NCBI GenBank assembly: GCA_031472005.1
Contig: PZJY01000004.1
Location: 62,001 to 126,000, forward strand
Length of the DNA stretch: 64,000 nt
Reading direction: 5' to 3'
DNA from: Tetracladium setigerum
Lineage: Eukaryota; Ascomycota; Leotiomycetes; Helotiales
In this document: one piece after another, positions 32,951 through 43,509 of the stretch
Position numbering within the stretch: position 1 is the first letter of the stretch
Layout of the letters: each line of letters starts with the position of its first letter
The notes under the pieces: model-generated
Database searches by the model: none
What the model was told of the DNA's origin: nothing
What the model saw: the letters and a program-made list of their open reading frames with translations, nothing else
Program-made: the position numbers and the translations under genes

Positions 32951-33312
32951 AACCTTAAAGTAGTCGTCATTTGAGTAGTAGATACGAGCTCTATGATTAT
33001 ATAGTTAGGTGTGTCCCCCCAGTGTGTCGTGGACTATCTGAATATCTCTTACCTTTGAATAAGTTCGATCCAACCTCAAACACAGATCTATTCACAATAT
33101 TATATATCTTTTACAACCCCTACTTCGAAATCGCACCTCGTAATGCTTAGGCATAGATTACCGCTACCGTTTCAGCTTAATAATGCTCAACATCGCCCTC
33201 GTGCTATGGACACAGCCGGCTGGTGGATGTTCTGGATGGGTCGAGGCAAAGTCATAACATGGTACATACAAGGACTGGTTCTAAGCAAGAATACTAAGCT
33301 AATTGATTATAA

Positions 33313-33627
33313 GTAGGGAAGAGCAAGTATTATTGGGAGTGTGGTTTATCGCAACAGATTTGGCGGCGTTTGGAGGACGGTCGACCATGCGTGTATCCCG
33401 ATGTGATGTTGCCTGGCATTTTCATTTTACATGCCGAGGAGCATTTACAGAGCATTGTTGAGGTGGTGGGGTTTCAAGGTGAGAATGAGAAGGATATGTG
33501 AGAATGGATAAGAGGTGTCAAGGAAGGGTTTGGGACAGAGTGGGGGAGCAATTGGATGGGAGCATAGAGGGCGATTTGTCAGGTATATGAACAGATGCAC
33601 GAGGATACTAAAGCAGATTCAAAGTAG
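33313..33627 (+). pseudogene. relic of an unrecognised gene with stops at Trp positions
   Basis: One frame reads KYYWECGLSQQIWRRLEDGR, CVYPDVMLPGIFILHAEEHL, QSIVEVVGFQGENEKDM, then TGA (33499-33501), EWIRGVKEGFGTEWGSNWMG, TAG (33565-33567) and AICQVYEQMHEDTKADSK. Both internal stops lie where Trp would fit (MWEW, AWRAI). Coding character is strong, but I do not recognise the family. Upstream MDTAGWWMFWMGRG near 33207 may be another exon. Confidence 0.45.
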
Positions 33628-33892
33628 GGAGGGTTTCAATCGAGTATGATTTAGAGTCATGTCGAGTGGCATTCAATCAAGTCCAAAACAATCATTACAG
33701 CCCAACCCATCCACGGCGAAGTCGCAATTGTCCAGCGCCCGCGGCATAGTTGAAAGAGTATTAGGGGTTAAGCCAGGTTTAGTGTAGTGTCTAATAGGCA
33801 AATGCCATGTTCCTAAGCGAGCCATGTTTGGGTCCCGCTGCATCACATAAACGCCAAGACCTCACCAAAATTTCGTAATCTAATTTGCTTAT

Positions 33893-34278
33893 AATTATAA
33901 GGAAGCTATTCTCGAAAAGCGACCGATACGCTCCAGATCATCGCTCGAATTAATCTCAAAACGTAAACTCAGCGTGTTCTAATTGCAACTAAGTCGCTGT
34001 CGCTTTTTGGTGAGGAAGTGGCCGACTATTCCCAAAAGCGTAACCTGGGACACCCGTGACTGGTCCCAATATATCGCGATAATAAATCCTTTTCCCTTTA
34101 ACTTTATTCATAACTCTAAAGAAGCTATTCTCGAAAAGCGACCGAAACGCTCCAGATCATCGCTCGAATTAATCTCAAAATGTAAACTCAGCGTATTCTA
34201 ATCGTAACCAAGTCGCTATCGCTTTTTAGTGAGGAAGTGGACTATTCCCAAAAGCGTAACCTGGGACACCCCGTGACC
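33893..34278 (+). repeat. two-copy direct repeat, unit about 165 bp
   Basis: GAAGCTATTCTCGAAAAGCG begins both copies (about 33900 and 34115) and both end ..CCCAAAAGCGTAACCTGGGA. They differ mainly by C/T and G/A (e.g. AACGTAAACTC versus AATGTAAACTC), with about 50 bp of unrelated sequence between them. Confidence 0.85.
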
Positions 34279-34421
34279 GCTCCCCTCTTTCCCCATCCCT
34301 TTTCTGACGATGCTATTTGCACCTTCCTGGAACTCCCCTCTTTTAACTTTTAATTCTTAACCCTATTTTACTTAATTACTATATTTTTAAATATTTCTTC
34401 ACGTCAGAGGCGCTCTAAAAT

Positions 34422-34440
34422 TTAGGGTTAGGGTAAGGGT
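34422..34440 (+). repeat. interstitial telomere-like repeat
   Basis: TTAGGGTTAGGGTAAGGGT: two exact units of the fungal/vertebrate telomere repeat and a third with one change. Two units can occur by chance, but the site is 2 kb from the telomere-linked-helicase-like relic. Confidence 0.5.
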
Positions 34441-34449
34441 GGGTTCATT

Positions 34450-35118
34450 CTGACTAACTAAGCTCTCCTGCTCACGTGCTCTATATAAGGGAAGGAGAGA
34501 GACTAATATACAAGGAGTGGAGTATTTATAAAGGTGAAAGAGAGAGGCAAATAGGGGAAGTAAAAGTGAGAGGTAAAAGAGAGTGGCTAAGGCTTAAAAG
34601 CGCTTAGGCGGCTATAGTAGCGGTAGAGAGGTAAGGGAAGAGATGATGAGAGTGAGTGTTAGCCAGGTGATAAGTGTTCAGGTGGCAGGTGGAGTAATCG
34701 ATTGAAGTGAAGGTAGTAGTAGTGAATTAGAGGGGAGAGAGGTAGTGAGAGTGATTAGGCGAGTGATAAAGTGAGGTGGCACTTAAGCATAATTAGTGAT
34801 AGAGGCGGCAGCCAATGCTCTGAACATGGTAAGCGTAAGCGCTATATTGGTGCTAAGCTAATTAGCGCTTGCCGGGCTGAGGAGCTTCTGGAACTCCTGG
34901 AAGGTGGCTGCTATATCCTTTTCTATAAGGCCACTAGCCGAGAAGATAATCGGGCTAAAAGAAGCGCTAAGCGCCTTATACTTAAGCCGTTTAGCGTTTA
35001 TGTAACGGTCACTATTTACTCGGGAGTAAATAGCTAAGTCAGGTTGGTATTCGTCGGCAGAGAGTGGATTACAAGTACGGTGGTAGACTAGTCACTAGGA
35101 TAACAATATCTAATTTGA
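34450..35118 (+). other. purine-rich stretch with an unrecognised ORF
   Basis: 34490-34760 is A+G-rich (GAGAGAG, GTGAGAGG repeats). An ORF at 34771-35037 (88 codons, no ATG) contains RYIGAKLISACRAEELLELL and CYILFYKATSREDNRAKRSA, which looks like protein, possibly from a retroelement. No motif allows a call. Confidence 0.3.
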
Positions 35119-35119
35119 G

Positions 35120-35345
35120 TTGAGCACAAAGCTCCTATCTAAGAAAGACTAACTACTTATATAGAACCTTTGTCCTGGTGGGAGTCCCGGGACTCCATCA
35201 CGTAACTGGCACCAAACAGGCGCCCTACTTGCCGTCACATTATTTACTAACTAAGCTAACTAGACGGCTAGGAGTTCTCTTGGAGTGGTTCCTAGGATCC
35301 ATGGTGCTCCTGAGCCTCAGGCTCCGGTATGATCCCGTGATCATG
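35120..35345 (+). repeat. LTR-like dispersed repeat, copy 1 (partner at 61.38-61.70 kb)
   Basis: Shares blocks in the same order with 61376-61700: GTTGAGCACAAAGCTCCTA / GTTGAGCACGGAGCTCCTA, ATATAGAACC, GGAGTTCTCTT, and GCCTCAGGCTC / GACTCAGGCTC. The GAGCACRRAGCTCC start is reminiscent of Ty1/copia-type LTRs in fungi, but I could not place target duplications. Confidence 0.55.
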
Positions 35346-35349
35346 TTTG

Positions 35350-36190
35350 CAACAAGGTGAGAGGGCCTAAATGGCTCAAAAGTTGGAAGCTCAGAAAGGA
35401 GTGGCATGCGGCTGATTTTCGATTTTTTTTACGCTAGTGGCGCACTCGACTGTAAATTCGCTGACTAGCACCGACCAGGTGCGAAGGAAAGTCTGACTAT
35501 CATTAATTAAGCTTAATCGGAAATTTTGATTAGATTGAATTAGTAATTAGATTTACTGACTAATTTTCACTACTCTGATGCTGACCCTTTTTACATTGCC
35601 CGACTACAATACTTGCGTGGTGAGATGCATTTCCGTAAAGTAGCCGGCTCTCTAAAACATTATAACGAAAAAATAATACAAATAGGAAGCCGAAATCGAT
35701 TACCAGCACATTGTAAGATAAGAGAGTCGGTGTTGAAATAGAAACACCTAGAAGTTAGCTCCAATCCTCCGTGAGCGGAATATTCTGATTAGCTGTATCA
35801 GCGATCACCTCATTTGTATTATAGTGCTTTCTTGGTCATAGCTTATGGAACTTTGTAGAACCTTCTACGAGACCTCAGAAAGAAGCTGACTTTTTGGGGG
35901 GTAATCGATCAACTGGTTTCGCTCTGCTCTGGTCAGCAAACCCTGGTCAGTAAAATCAATTAGTGAAATGGGACTAGTCAGTCAGTGTGCTTTTCTCTGT
36001 CCGCTGATGACTGGCTGGCTGACTGACTGATTAGCCACCTTGGATGCGGTAGTATTTAAGAACCAACTCGGACTCACCACCGTTGTGACGATAGCTCATT
36101 GTCACTTTCTTTCAGACACAGAGCAAACGAATAACTAGCTATCCTATCAATCACTGCTGCATCAACTTTAAAAGCAACTAATTGTTCTGT
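35350..36190. other. intergenic, promoter side of the secreted-protein gene
   Basis: Contains a CTGACTGACTGA-type run at 36010-36035 and a fragment AGGAAGCCGAAATCGATTRC (35687-35706) that also occurs at 61312-61331. A TATTTAAG at 36052 is 145 bp before the ATG. Confidence 0.4.
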
Positions 36191-36196
36191 TTCGAG

Positions 36197-36454
36197 ATGT
36201 ATTTGAAGAATATCATCAATGTGGTCGTGGTATTTGTCTCAGTTGCTATAGCAATGGCACAGCCACAGATCCCAGGTCAAGGCCCCCAATCATTGCGCCT
36301 AGAGAATCGACAGAATATCCAGGGTCCTTTACCATGCGACGATTTTGGAAATAATCAAAACTGCCCAGAACAGCCATTTCTTTGCTGTTCAGTAGGCAGT
36401 GCCTGCTTGCTTGTAAAAAATCCGCAAGGACAAGCCGATTTCCAATGCTTCTAG
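36197..36454 (+). CDS. small secreted cysteine-rich protein (85 aa), effector-like
   Basis: ATG 36197 to TAG 36452-36454. MYLKNIINVVVVFVSVAIAM is a clear signal peptide, probably cleaved after AMA, before QPQIPGQ. The mature part of about 60 aa is Gln/Pro/Asn-rich and has six Cys in the order C-x8-C-x6-CC-x5-C-x13-C (PCDDFGNNQNCPEQ, FLCCSVGSACLL, DFQCF end). Paired cysteines including CC suggest disulphide bonding like hydrophobin-like or small effector proteins, but spacing does not fit a hydrophobin (eight Cys). It stands alone in AT-rich, repeat-rich DNA and has no stop or frameshift. Host-interaction role is inference only. Confidence 0.65.
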   Translation: MYLKNIINVVVVFVSVAIAMAQPQIPGQGPQSLRLENRQNIQGPLPCDDFGNNQNCPEQPFLCCSVGSACLLVKNPQGQADFQCF

Positions 36455-36479
36455 ACCAATGTTTTTACGCCTACAAAAT

Positions 36480-37500
36480 TATACTCCTTAATGTTAAAGG
36501 CACCAAATCAATTAGGGCGCGCACTACTAGTAAGAACGCTGCGGGGTGTTAGAATCTCTTATCGAATTTCTAGATTAATGCCATTCTTTTACTGAGATAT
36601 TTTTTGTATAAATTGATCAAAAGGCTAAACCCTAGATTATCTCCATAACTTTACATGCTCGAACATCCTGGTAGCCAAGCCGTATTTCGATGTAATTTAA
36701 TGTTTGAGATCTTTGAGCCTAAGTTTGAGTAAAAAAAAAACATGCACCTCTCTTGTGAAATTATTTCAACATCCGGTCATTTCTCAACATGAAGTCACTC
36801 AGCTAAAATCTAGAAAAGTTAACATAGCCTCGAACACTTTCGTGCAAGATATATAACTTCCGTCCCTTTGTAACGAGACACCCAGGTAGCAAGAGCGACC
36901 AATGAGATTACAAGGATCGCGAACTTTTCTCCCTAAAATCATCTTTAAAGCAGTCACAACTAAGTTACAACAAATTATAGGTTACTTGTGATATGATCAA
37001 TACAAGAACACGGGAATTTCAAATAAATGCACAAATTTAGAATCGTTCATATTCAAAGCACTAATATTTATTACACTTTTCGGGGTTTACTGTAAAATCA
37101 TCGCTAGTTTAATTATATGCAATTGAGCAGCAAGCGGTTTCCCTCTAAAAGATATCTCTGGAGCGATTAAAAGGTCATTGAAGTCCGTAGAAATCAGACA
37201 GTAAATTAGTCCGGCGTGCGAGATGATCAAATCGACTATGATTAGAGGTAGCATCTGCCTGTCCGAAGCAAGTCGCATTCTGCCCGTAACGAGACAAAGA
37301 TACACATTTAGACGTTGGAAAGACCAGATATCACGAAAATACCGAATAATTGTAGGCAGTGGTCTTTCAGGGGAGAATAATTTTTTTTGCCGTGGCGAAA
37401 TGATTGGGAGTAACACTCTTCGATGCACATCGCCAAAACCTTACTGTGATAAAAGGGAGCAACGCTATGCCATGGTACGACGCCAGATAATAAAAATGAA
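36480..37500. other. intergenic, AT-rich
   Basis: ORFs of 99-113 codons overlap on both strands at 37.09-37.54 kb and none has clear protein character. Nothing else seen. Confidence 0.4.
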
Positions 37501-37522
37501 CAAGGCCAGCGCCGGGCAGTAG

Positions 37523-38106
37523 TCTCTCCGAGGATCAAGCTCTACTGCGTGCTGTAAAAATGGTCAATGGCAAAACAGTGGAAATGATGCTAGCTTACAG
37601 CGGTGAAGTAGAAGAGGCATTGGTGTGCGCTGTTGAGATGGGCAATCAAGAGATCGAGTAATTTATGTTAGATTAAGTATTTGCAGGAGAAGAGATATGA
37701 ATTATATCGTGGTATAGTGCAGTAGAAATTGGGATTTCGTGTTGGTCTGGAAACACAGCGATTTATTCAGATTCCGGGAAATCATAAAGTAATGACGGCC
37801 GAACATACCTTCGAAGTATTGAGCGCAGTGATCGTGTGAACATAAAGTTGAAGACCGGATTCTTTGTTTACCTAACATATGATACCGGCGTTACTGACTT
37901 ATTTCTCGTACACATATAGCACAAGCCGAACTTGCTTTAGTCCAAGCTACGGTTGTGTCTAATGGAAAAGCTGAGTCGAAAGTCATCAGCTATGGCGCTC
38001 GGTTCAGTGACTTGACTTGTGGAAACTGGATGGCGTTGTCAAGGGATGTAGGAGGCAGATCACGGCGAGCATCACAATACTGGAGATATGGTCCGAAGGT
38101 CAGCTG
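37523..38106 (+). pseudogene. ankyrin-like gene scraps
   Basis: At 37523-37660 one frame reads SLSEDQALLRAVKMVNGKTV, EMMLAYSGEVEEALVCAVEM, GNQEIE then TAA, a pattern close to ankyrin repeats (AVxxGNxExVxxLL). At 37920-38106 a frame after an acceptor (ATATAG) reads AQAELALVQATVVSNGKAES, KVISYGARFSDLTCGNWMAL. They are probably exons of one decayed gene. No complete ankyrin unit remains, so this is tentative. Confidence 0.3.
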
Positions 38107-38350
38107 AAGTAACTAAATTCTGAGGGTTCTATTCACCAATCTCAGTATCAAAAAAGTGTTTGAAAGTTGAGCGCATTGGGTATCGCGGGTTCAAGTATAT
38201 TTAGAGTGCCGCACTATAACCCGGTGATAGCACAAAATAGCGTTGCTCACCAGATTCACGTTACATCCATATTAGCGGGGATAAAGAATTAAATGAATTC
38301 ATTTGAAATCATGGATTGAACTAAATTATTATTTTTTCATTTAATGTGCA

Positions 38351-38602
38351 ATGGCCCTACCTGAATCTAAATTAGAATTTTTCGAAGACGAAATGATGGA
38401 GTATCTTGAAGGAAAACGCGTCCCCGAGTTAGTCGCATTAATTGCAGATGTGGAACATATCATTAATAAGTAAGTACAGTAGACCAAATATTATTTTAAC
38501 TGGAAACTTAATTCTGTTAACAGGAAAATAGCGCAATGTCAACAAGATGGGTGGTTCAATGATTCTGTATTTCTTGAAAACAAGGCAAATGCTAGTTCGT
38601 AG
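38351..38602 (+). CDS. small spliced ORF, 65 aa, unknown
   Basis: join(38351..38469, 38524..38602) with a 54-nt intron (GTAAGT, TTAACAG). It gives MALPESKLEFFEDEMMEYLE, GKRVPELVALIADVEHIINK, then KIAQCQQDGWFNDSVFLENK and a TAG. Both exons look coding and the phase is right, which is unusual by chance. It could be a complete small protein or the end of the upstream decayed gene. Confidence 0.4.
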
Positions 38603-38880
38603 ATTACCAAGAGCCCCGGGACTCAAACATATCTATTTTAGGATCCATTTAAGGATGTATTCTAAGTTATCATCAATATTGTAAACCTCATCCCATTTGG
38701 AATGATATGAAAACGCTAATACAAGAGGAAGGCAATAAAATGTCTAAAAATAATATGGCAAGGGGAATAATTTTACGCAGTTTAAACAAATAATTACTAG
38801 TCTAATTTACATGAAACAAACCAACTTACTCCTCTTTCGGTTGGGCAAGGATTGATGGGTTTGGCGAGAAGTTCAACGCT

Positions 38881-38922
38881 GCGCACGCGAAAGGCACGCG
38901 GTTAGCGTGCCTTCGCGTGCGC
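38881..38922. repeat. GC-rich hairpin
   Basis: GCGCACGCGAAAGGCACGC pairs with GCGTGCCTTCGCGTGCGC around the loop GGTTA; one bulged A is the only defect. It is a strong isolated cruciform-forming sequence within strongly AT-rich DNA. There is no T-run, so it does not look like a bacterial-style terminator. Confidence 0.85.
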
Positions 38923-38929
38923 CTGGCCC

Positions 38930-41000
38930 TCTGACTGGATGTAGGACTACGTGCTTAGTTATCCAAACCCTATCAATAATGTTCTCTGCTCACCTGTAAT
39001 CTACTGTAAGATTGAATCATCATATGTATTCTATCACTCATCTATTAATCAGCCACAATTCCCTTTGCAAAAGTTGTATATGAAATCTGTTAGCTTGAAA
39101 GTGACACACAACATATATGGGACCATAAGAAGGTAAGATCTTACATGTGACCAAAACCTACGAAACCTGCAATTAAATTATACAAAGTAGACTTCCCGGT
39201 AATATATGCAAACCGCCAGAGTAGCCAACTTATCTTCAACTTTTACAATAGTTTGGTATTGATAAGTATAAGTAGAGGGGAAAATGCCCCTCAAGATTTA
39301 ATTGTAAAATCGTCATATTTTATCACTTAACCTCGCGACTATCTCACTCTGGGTAGAGAGCTACCGACTTTTAACATATCGAAGTACCCACCTTCTCAAG
39401 AAACGATGTATTCCATAGTGCTTTCTACCGCACAGAAATCTTCGAACTATTACTTAATTATCTTTAAACGGAGGACCTACAAACTTTTCTAATGGCGGCA
39501 AAGCGAATCAATACACCGTTTCTAATAATATATTTAAATTAGCGGCCACCGCACTCTTATCAGTTTATAATTCTAATATTTTAGGATACTATATACTTAA
39601 TATTAAATATATATGGCCTGAAGATATTTTAGAATCTTACTGGAACCACCATAGTGAGTTCAATCTAGGCATTGACTATTCTTAAACAAGTTTAATAATT
39701 AAATCAATATAACTTCAAAAAGGTTATTTATAAATCTTTATAACGATACAATTTTTTCATTAACATAAATAAATCCTTGCTCATAATTTTTTACATTTCA
39801 GAAATAAGAAAATGTACTGTATTAAGACAAAAAACGTAATTGATGAGGCTATTGAATATTTGTGCTGATTTCTGAATTCAAATAGGCTGGGATAGTAGAC
39901 CTGATCAAAATTATGTCCTTATTTTTGGAAGACTTTATAAGATCCCTGTAAGATTAGTACTAAGCCTCTTATATAATATACTAAAAGAGGTCGTCTCATG
40001 TGTGTCTATAATTATAGGGAGCTTCCTCACGAATTTTATTCAAACTGTGGGCCTAGAATAGTTCAATCTGATCGCCAATCTAAGTGCTCTCGGTGGACCC
40101 GTGGAGGAGACTAAGAGACCGGTCCGTCAATGGTAGAACAGTTTAGTTGGTTGCTAATTTCTTAGTCTATTGTCAATAAGTGTACAGAATCCCCGATCTT
40201 GTATTGACTGTCCTTAGAAGGTTTCGACTTGAAGAATAGACACTGGAAGCGGCCAGGTGACTTCCGGTCGACACTCGTCCAGATAGCGTACTATATGCAT
40301 CTCGTAGTTCTCCATGAACAATAGTTGTAGAACAAGTCGCATGAATCGTGCAAAACGTATTCCACAAATTATCTCTACTGCCTTCACTACTGTTCACAGC
40401 TTGAATGTCTACGCCAAGGCTGCAAGCAGGGTTATCACGCTCAACCGATCAAGGCCTGGTTGATGGATTCTCAGGAAATAGCGCTGTAGGGACATCTTTC
40501 CAGTTAGTTGACTTGAAGGGTATGTGGACAGGTTGGGTTCACTCGATTACGGTCCAGATCGAAGGCTTGCTATTATTCACACAACTTAGCTACATCGATC
40601 GTAGTATATTGAGGGATATCAAGGATAATCCGGTGTGATGTAAGAGGGGCGACAGACTCGCTAAAATCTAAACCAAGCCAGGACTGACGTGGGCCGAGCG
40701 ACTCGAGTGGTTGATGATAAATCGGAGGGGCCAGGTGTTGATGAGTGAGATGGAAGCAGAACCAGAAGGTAGAGAAAAGTGGGTAAGTCTTGGCTAGCGC
40801 GGCTCAATAATATTAGCTAATATCAGACAGCATTACATTCAACATAGTTGTCGCAATATAAGAAAGCGCTTGAGCTGTTGATTGCTTTGTTGTATCTCTC
40901 CGGAGGACTGCGTGTCTCGTGGATTTGAACTGATAAGTCTACGCTACGCAAACGGTTAGTCCAGTTAGCGAGGGGTGATGATATTCGATGGATATTTTGC
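38930..41000. other. gene-poor AT-rich stretch
   Basis: Very AT-rich to 40.0 kb with no ORF. A 77-codon plus ORF at 40405-40638 (VDLKGMWTGWVHSITVQIEG) is weakly protein-like and may be a relic. Nothing else. Confidence 0.35.
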
Positions 41001-41505
41001 ACTGACCACCTTTTAAAATTTACATTTCCTAGTTGGGGATGTTTGCTGTGTGTCATATTCCACCACAAGTAATAGCCCTTGATTATATTTCAATATTGTC
41101 TCCTCCACCACCAAGTCCACCGAACCAGACGGCATTAAGCAGAGTATCACAATAATAATAGGGCTAAAAGAAACTGGCCACTTTCACAACTTCTACTATC
41201 TAATAAGTAAGCGGCCCACGACTGCAATATCCGAGAACGACGCGAAGGTCTTTCTTGATAGCATGGGTGGTGCATGAGAGTTCTTCGCTACCTCTGTACT
41301 CCGTATATACACGCCTGCACTTGTTGCTTTGGACTGGGTGAGACTGGTCTATCAGAACCTTATACAGTACGTCAACATACTGTAGCCCGTGCTGAAGGTA
41401 GCCTGACACATCAGCCCTGCCCAGGCTAGTCAGGGTCAATTTAGAATTATGCAGGATACAGTCAAGGAACAAAAAGGTCGGTTTACAGTAATTAATTGTG
41501 AGCAC
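41000..41505 (-). repeat. degenerate dispersed repeat, partner of 2.1-2.8 kb
   Basis: 41033-41100 matches 2688-2745 directly. 41200-41330 matches 2265-2360 inverted (GTAAGCGGCCCACGACTGCA). Substitutions are mostly transitions of C-to-T type. A 101-codon minus ORF lies inside and has no recognisable domain. Confidence 0.5.
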
Positions 41506-41665
41506 CGCCTAGCGCCTTTCTTGACACCGCCCATCACCCTTCATGACACCGCCTACCATCTTTCTTAAGACCGTCCATCGCCTTTCTCAACACCTCCTAT
41601 CGCCTGTCTTAACAATGCCCATTACCTTTCTCAACAATACCAACCACATTTTCTCCGTCATAGAC
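41504..41665 (-). repeat. 22-23 bp minisatellite, about seven units
   Basis: On the minus strand the unit is GGCGGTGTCAAGAAAGGCGA, drifting to GGCATTGTTAAGACAGGCGA. Its GGCGGYGTC-rAAAArG core resembles the array at 10461-10680. Confidence 0.8.
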
Positions 41666-41669
41666 AGTG

Positions 41670-42520
41670 AAGAAAGATGAAGATATGAAGATTTATAGCG
41701 AAGCTCAGGGGACAAAACCAGAAGAGAAAAGGTAAGGAAAGGAATTGATGAGGTTCAAGTGTGATATTAAACCGTTAGTAAAAAGAGGAGAAACAAAAAA
41801 TATGGGAACTTTATGAGTTTGATACTGTACTTGACATATTAAAAAAGTAGGAAAGGAGGGATTGCTGTATCTTTTAGCTTACTTGGACTAAGCCGCACTC
41901 CATAGATCTTTGCTAATACTATAACGACTCAATTCGACTTCGAACTCGCCACGAAAGAAAGTGACTATATCTTTAAGGCGCAAGGAAGAAACGAGAGCGA
42001 GCTTGTCGTATAAAGCAGTTCTTATAAGGGTTAAGTAGTTTCAAATCGGCCGGCACCATTCGATAGAGCTTTTGTTGACCCGTAAAGGAGAACGATGCGG
42101 CGGTGACAGCGTATCATACGCGCAGAACAGCGGGCGATACTAGCTGTTTGCTCATTAGTGGGTGCCTAATCACCTTGCAACCTACGCTTAATAATACTTT
42201 CCGTAAGTTTATGCGTTAAGATCGCCAAATTTAGTGCTATGGTAGTGATGAAGTGTAGTCACTGATAACGAACAACCTTGCGATGGCAGGATTGGCTTGT
42301 CAAAAATGGCAGTCATCATGTGAATCACGTGACGTGTGATGTCAACAGGACACCGATTCCGCTCTTAGCTGTATAGAAGAATACAAATTGAACAGGGTTA
42401 CTGCACGTCATAGAACCCTCTTCAGGTTTTTCTTTGTCTCAACATATGTAGTACTAAAAATAGAGATTCTCAGGTTCTAAGATAGGCTCCGTAGAGGTGG
42501 ATATAATATGCTATTTTTAG
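41670..42520. other. intergenic
   Basis: No gene. ATCATGTGAATCACGTGA at 42315-42332 resembles ATCATGTATATCACGTGA at 57769-57786 with only transition differences, so another dispersed repeat is possible. CACGTG-like sites may be factor-binding sites. Confidence 0.35.
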
Positions 42521-42814
42521 TTCATGCAGAGGCATATCCAAGTCTGTCGAGGCATTAGAGATATATATCTGAGCACTCGCTCTATAACTCGATCTCAAAA
42601 TTACCTTCAAAATTTATCTCATAATGAAACAAAGTATTATCTGGCTAAAGATTGGGACAATGGTGATGTTATCATCTGCCGTCATTTGTTGTATGGTATT
42701 GGTGATCAATTTACTCGCCCAGGACCGGATTGCGAAATCAGGTATCGCAACATTAATAGTACGCACTTTAGCCTCCTTGATTTTTTTGTTTTGCTAATAC
42801 GGTCTTGATTGTAG

Positions 42815-43501
42815 TTCAACTTTACTAAAATCCATTTCCCGAAACCCTCAATCCAATTACGCGATATTCCCAACTTTATTCAGCCGCTTCAAAGTGAAGC
42901 TCAAAATGCCGCAAGCGCCCTGACAGCTGCTATTCCAGATGCTGCCAGTAAAGTTCAAAGTGCTATAGGCGCCGCTGCTTCTGATTTTAATTCATTGGAC
43001 GCGTTCATTCCACAAAATTGTTCAATTGGCACCAAAAAACTCTGTATTGGGTTTATTCATGAGACAAATTGTACCGAATTCGCATTCAAAATATCCGATA
43101 ATATACCAGCAGCTATTGTTAGTTTAATAGGCGATGAGTTCCAGTCTCTTCAAGCCCTTGAAAGAATTTTGGTAAAAATTTCGAGGACATTTATCCAAGG
43201 ATGCTTCAGTTTCGGCCTAGCATTTATAGCGATTCTAGCTGTTTTACTCTTCTCGACAACACTCGGATTGGTTTCTATCACAGAATTTTTCTTAAAATCG
43301 AGTGTCTGTTTATTAGCGACTTTATGCTTTATTTCTTTTGTTATACCCACAGCTATTCTATACCACGTGCAATCGGAATTACAGGGGTTTGGGGACATTG
43401 TAAGGGTAGAGAAAGGTGATGTAACTAATCAGTGCATAGGAGCTCTTGTTTGTACTGTGATCATAGTTCTATTGACAAACGTTGTGTCATTCATGACATA
43501 G
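42815..43501 (+). CDS. multi-pass membrane protein, SUR7-like in outline
   Basis: Open frame of 228 codons from a 3' splice site (GATTGTAG, 42807-42814) to TAG 43499-43501. It begins FTKIHFPKPSIQLRDIPNFI, has an Ala/Ser-rich helical ectodomain with CSIGTKKLCIGFI and a later Cys (ETNCTEF), then hydrophobic helices GLAFIAILAVLLFSTTLGLV, SVCLLATLCFISFVIPTAIL and CIGALVCTVIIVLLTNVVSF. Signal-like first exon candidates exist upstream (ATG 42661, MVMLSSAVICCMVLVINLLA), but the available donor does not match in phase, so the 5' end is unsolved. The topology (Cys-containing loop, then three helices) recalls fungal SUR7/PalI-type cortical membrane proteins; that is inference. Confidence 0.55.
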   Translation, partial: FNFTKIHFPKPSIQLRDIPNFIQPLQSEAQNAASALTAAIPDAASKVQSAIGAAASDFNSLDAFIPQNCSIGTKKLCIGFIHETNCTEFAFKISDNIPAAIVSLIGDEFQSLQALERILVKISRTFIQGCFSFGLAFIAILAVLLFSTTLGLVSITEFFLKSSVCLLATLCFISFVIPTAILYHVQSELQGFGDIVRVEKGDVTNQCIGALVCTVIIVLLTNVVSFMT

Positions 43502-43509
43502 GGAGGTCT

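Noticed and set aside
34422..34440. true telomere end
   Set aside because: Only two exact TTAGGG units and sequence continues normally on both sides; kept only as an interstitial motif.
40915..40985. possible tRNA (GTTCAAATCC on the minus strand)
   Set aside because: No acceptor or anticodon stem can be formed around it.
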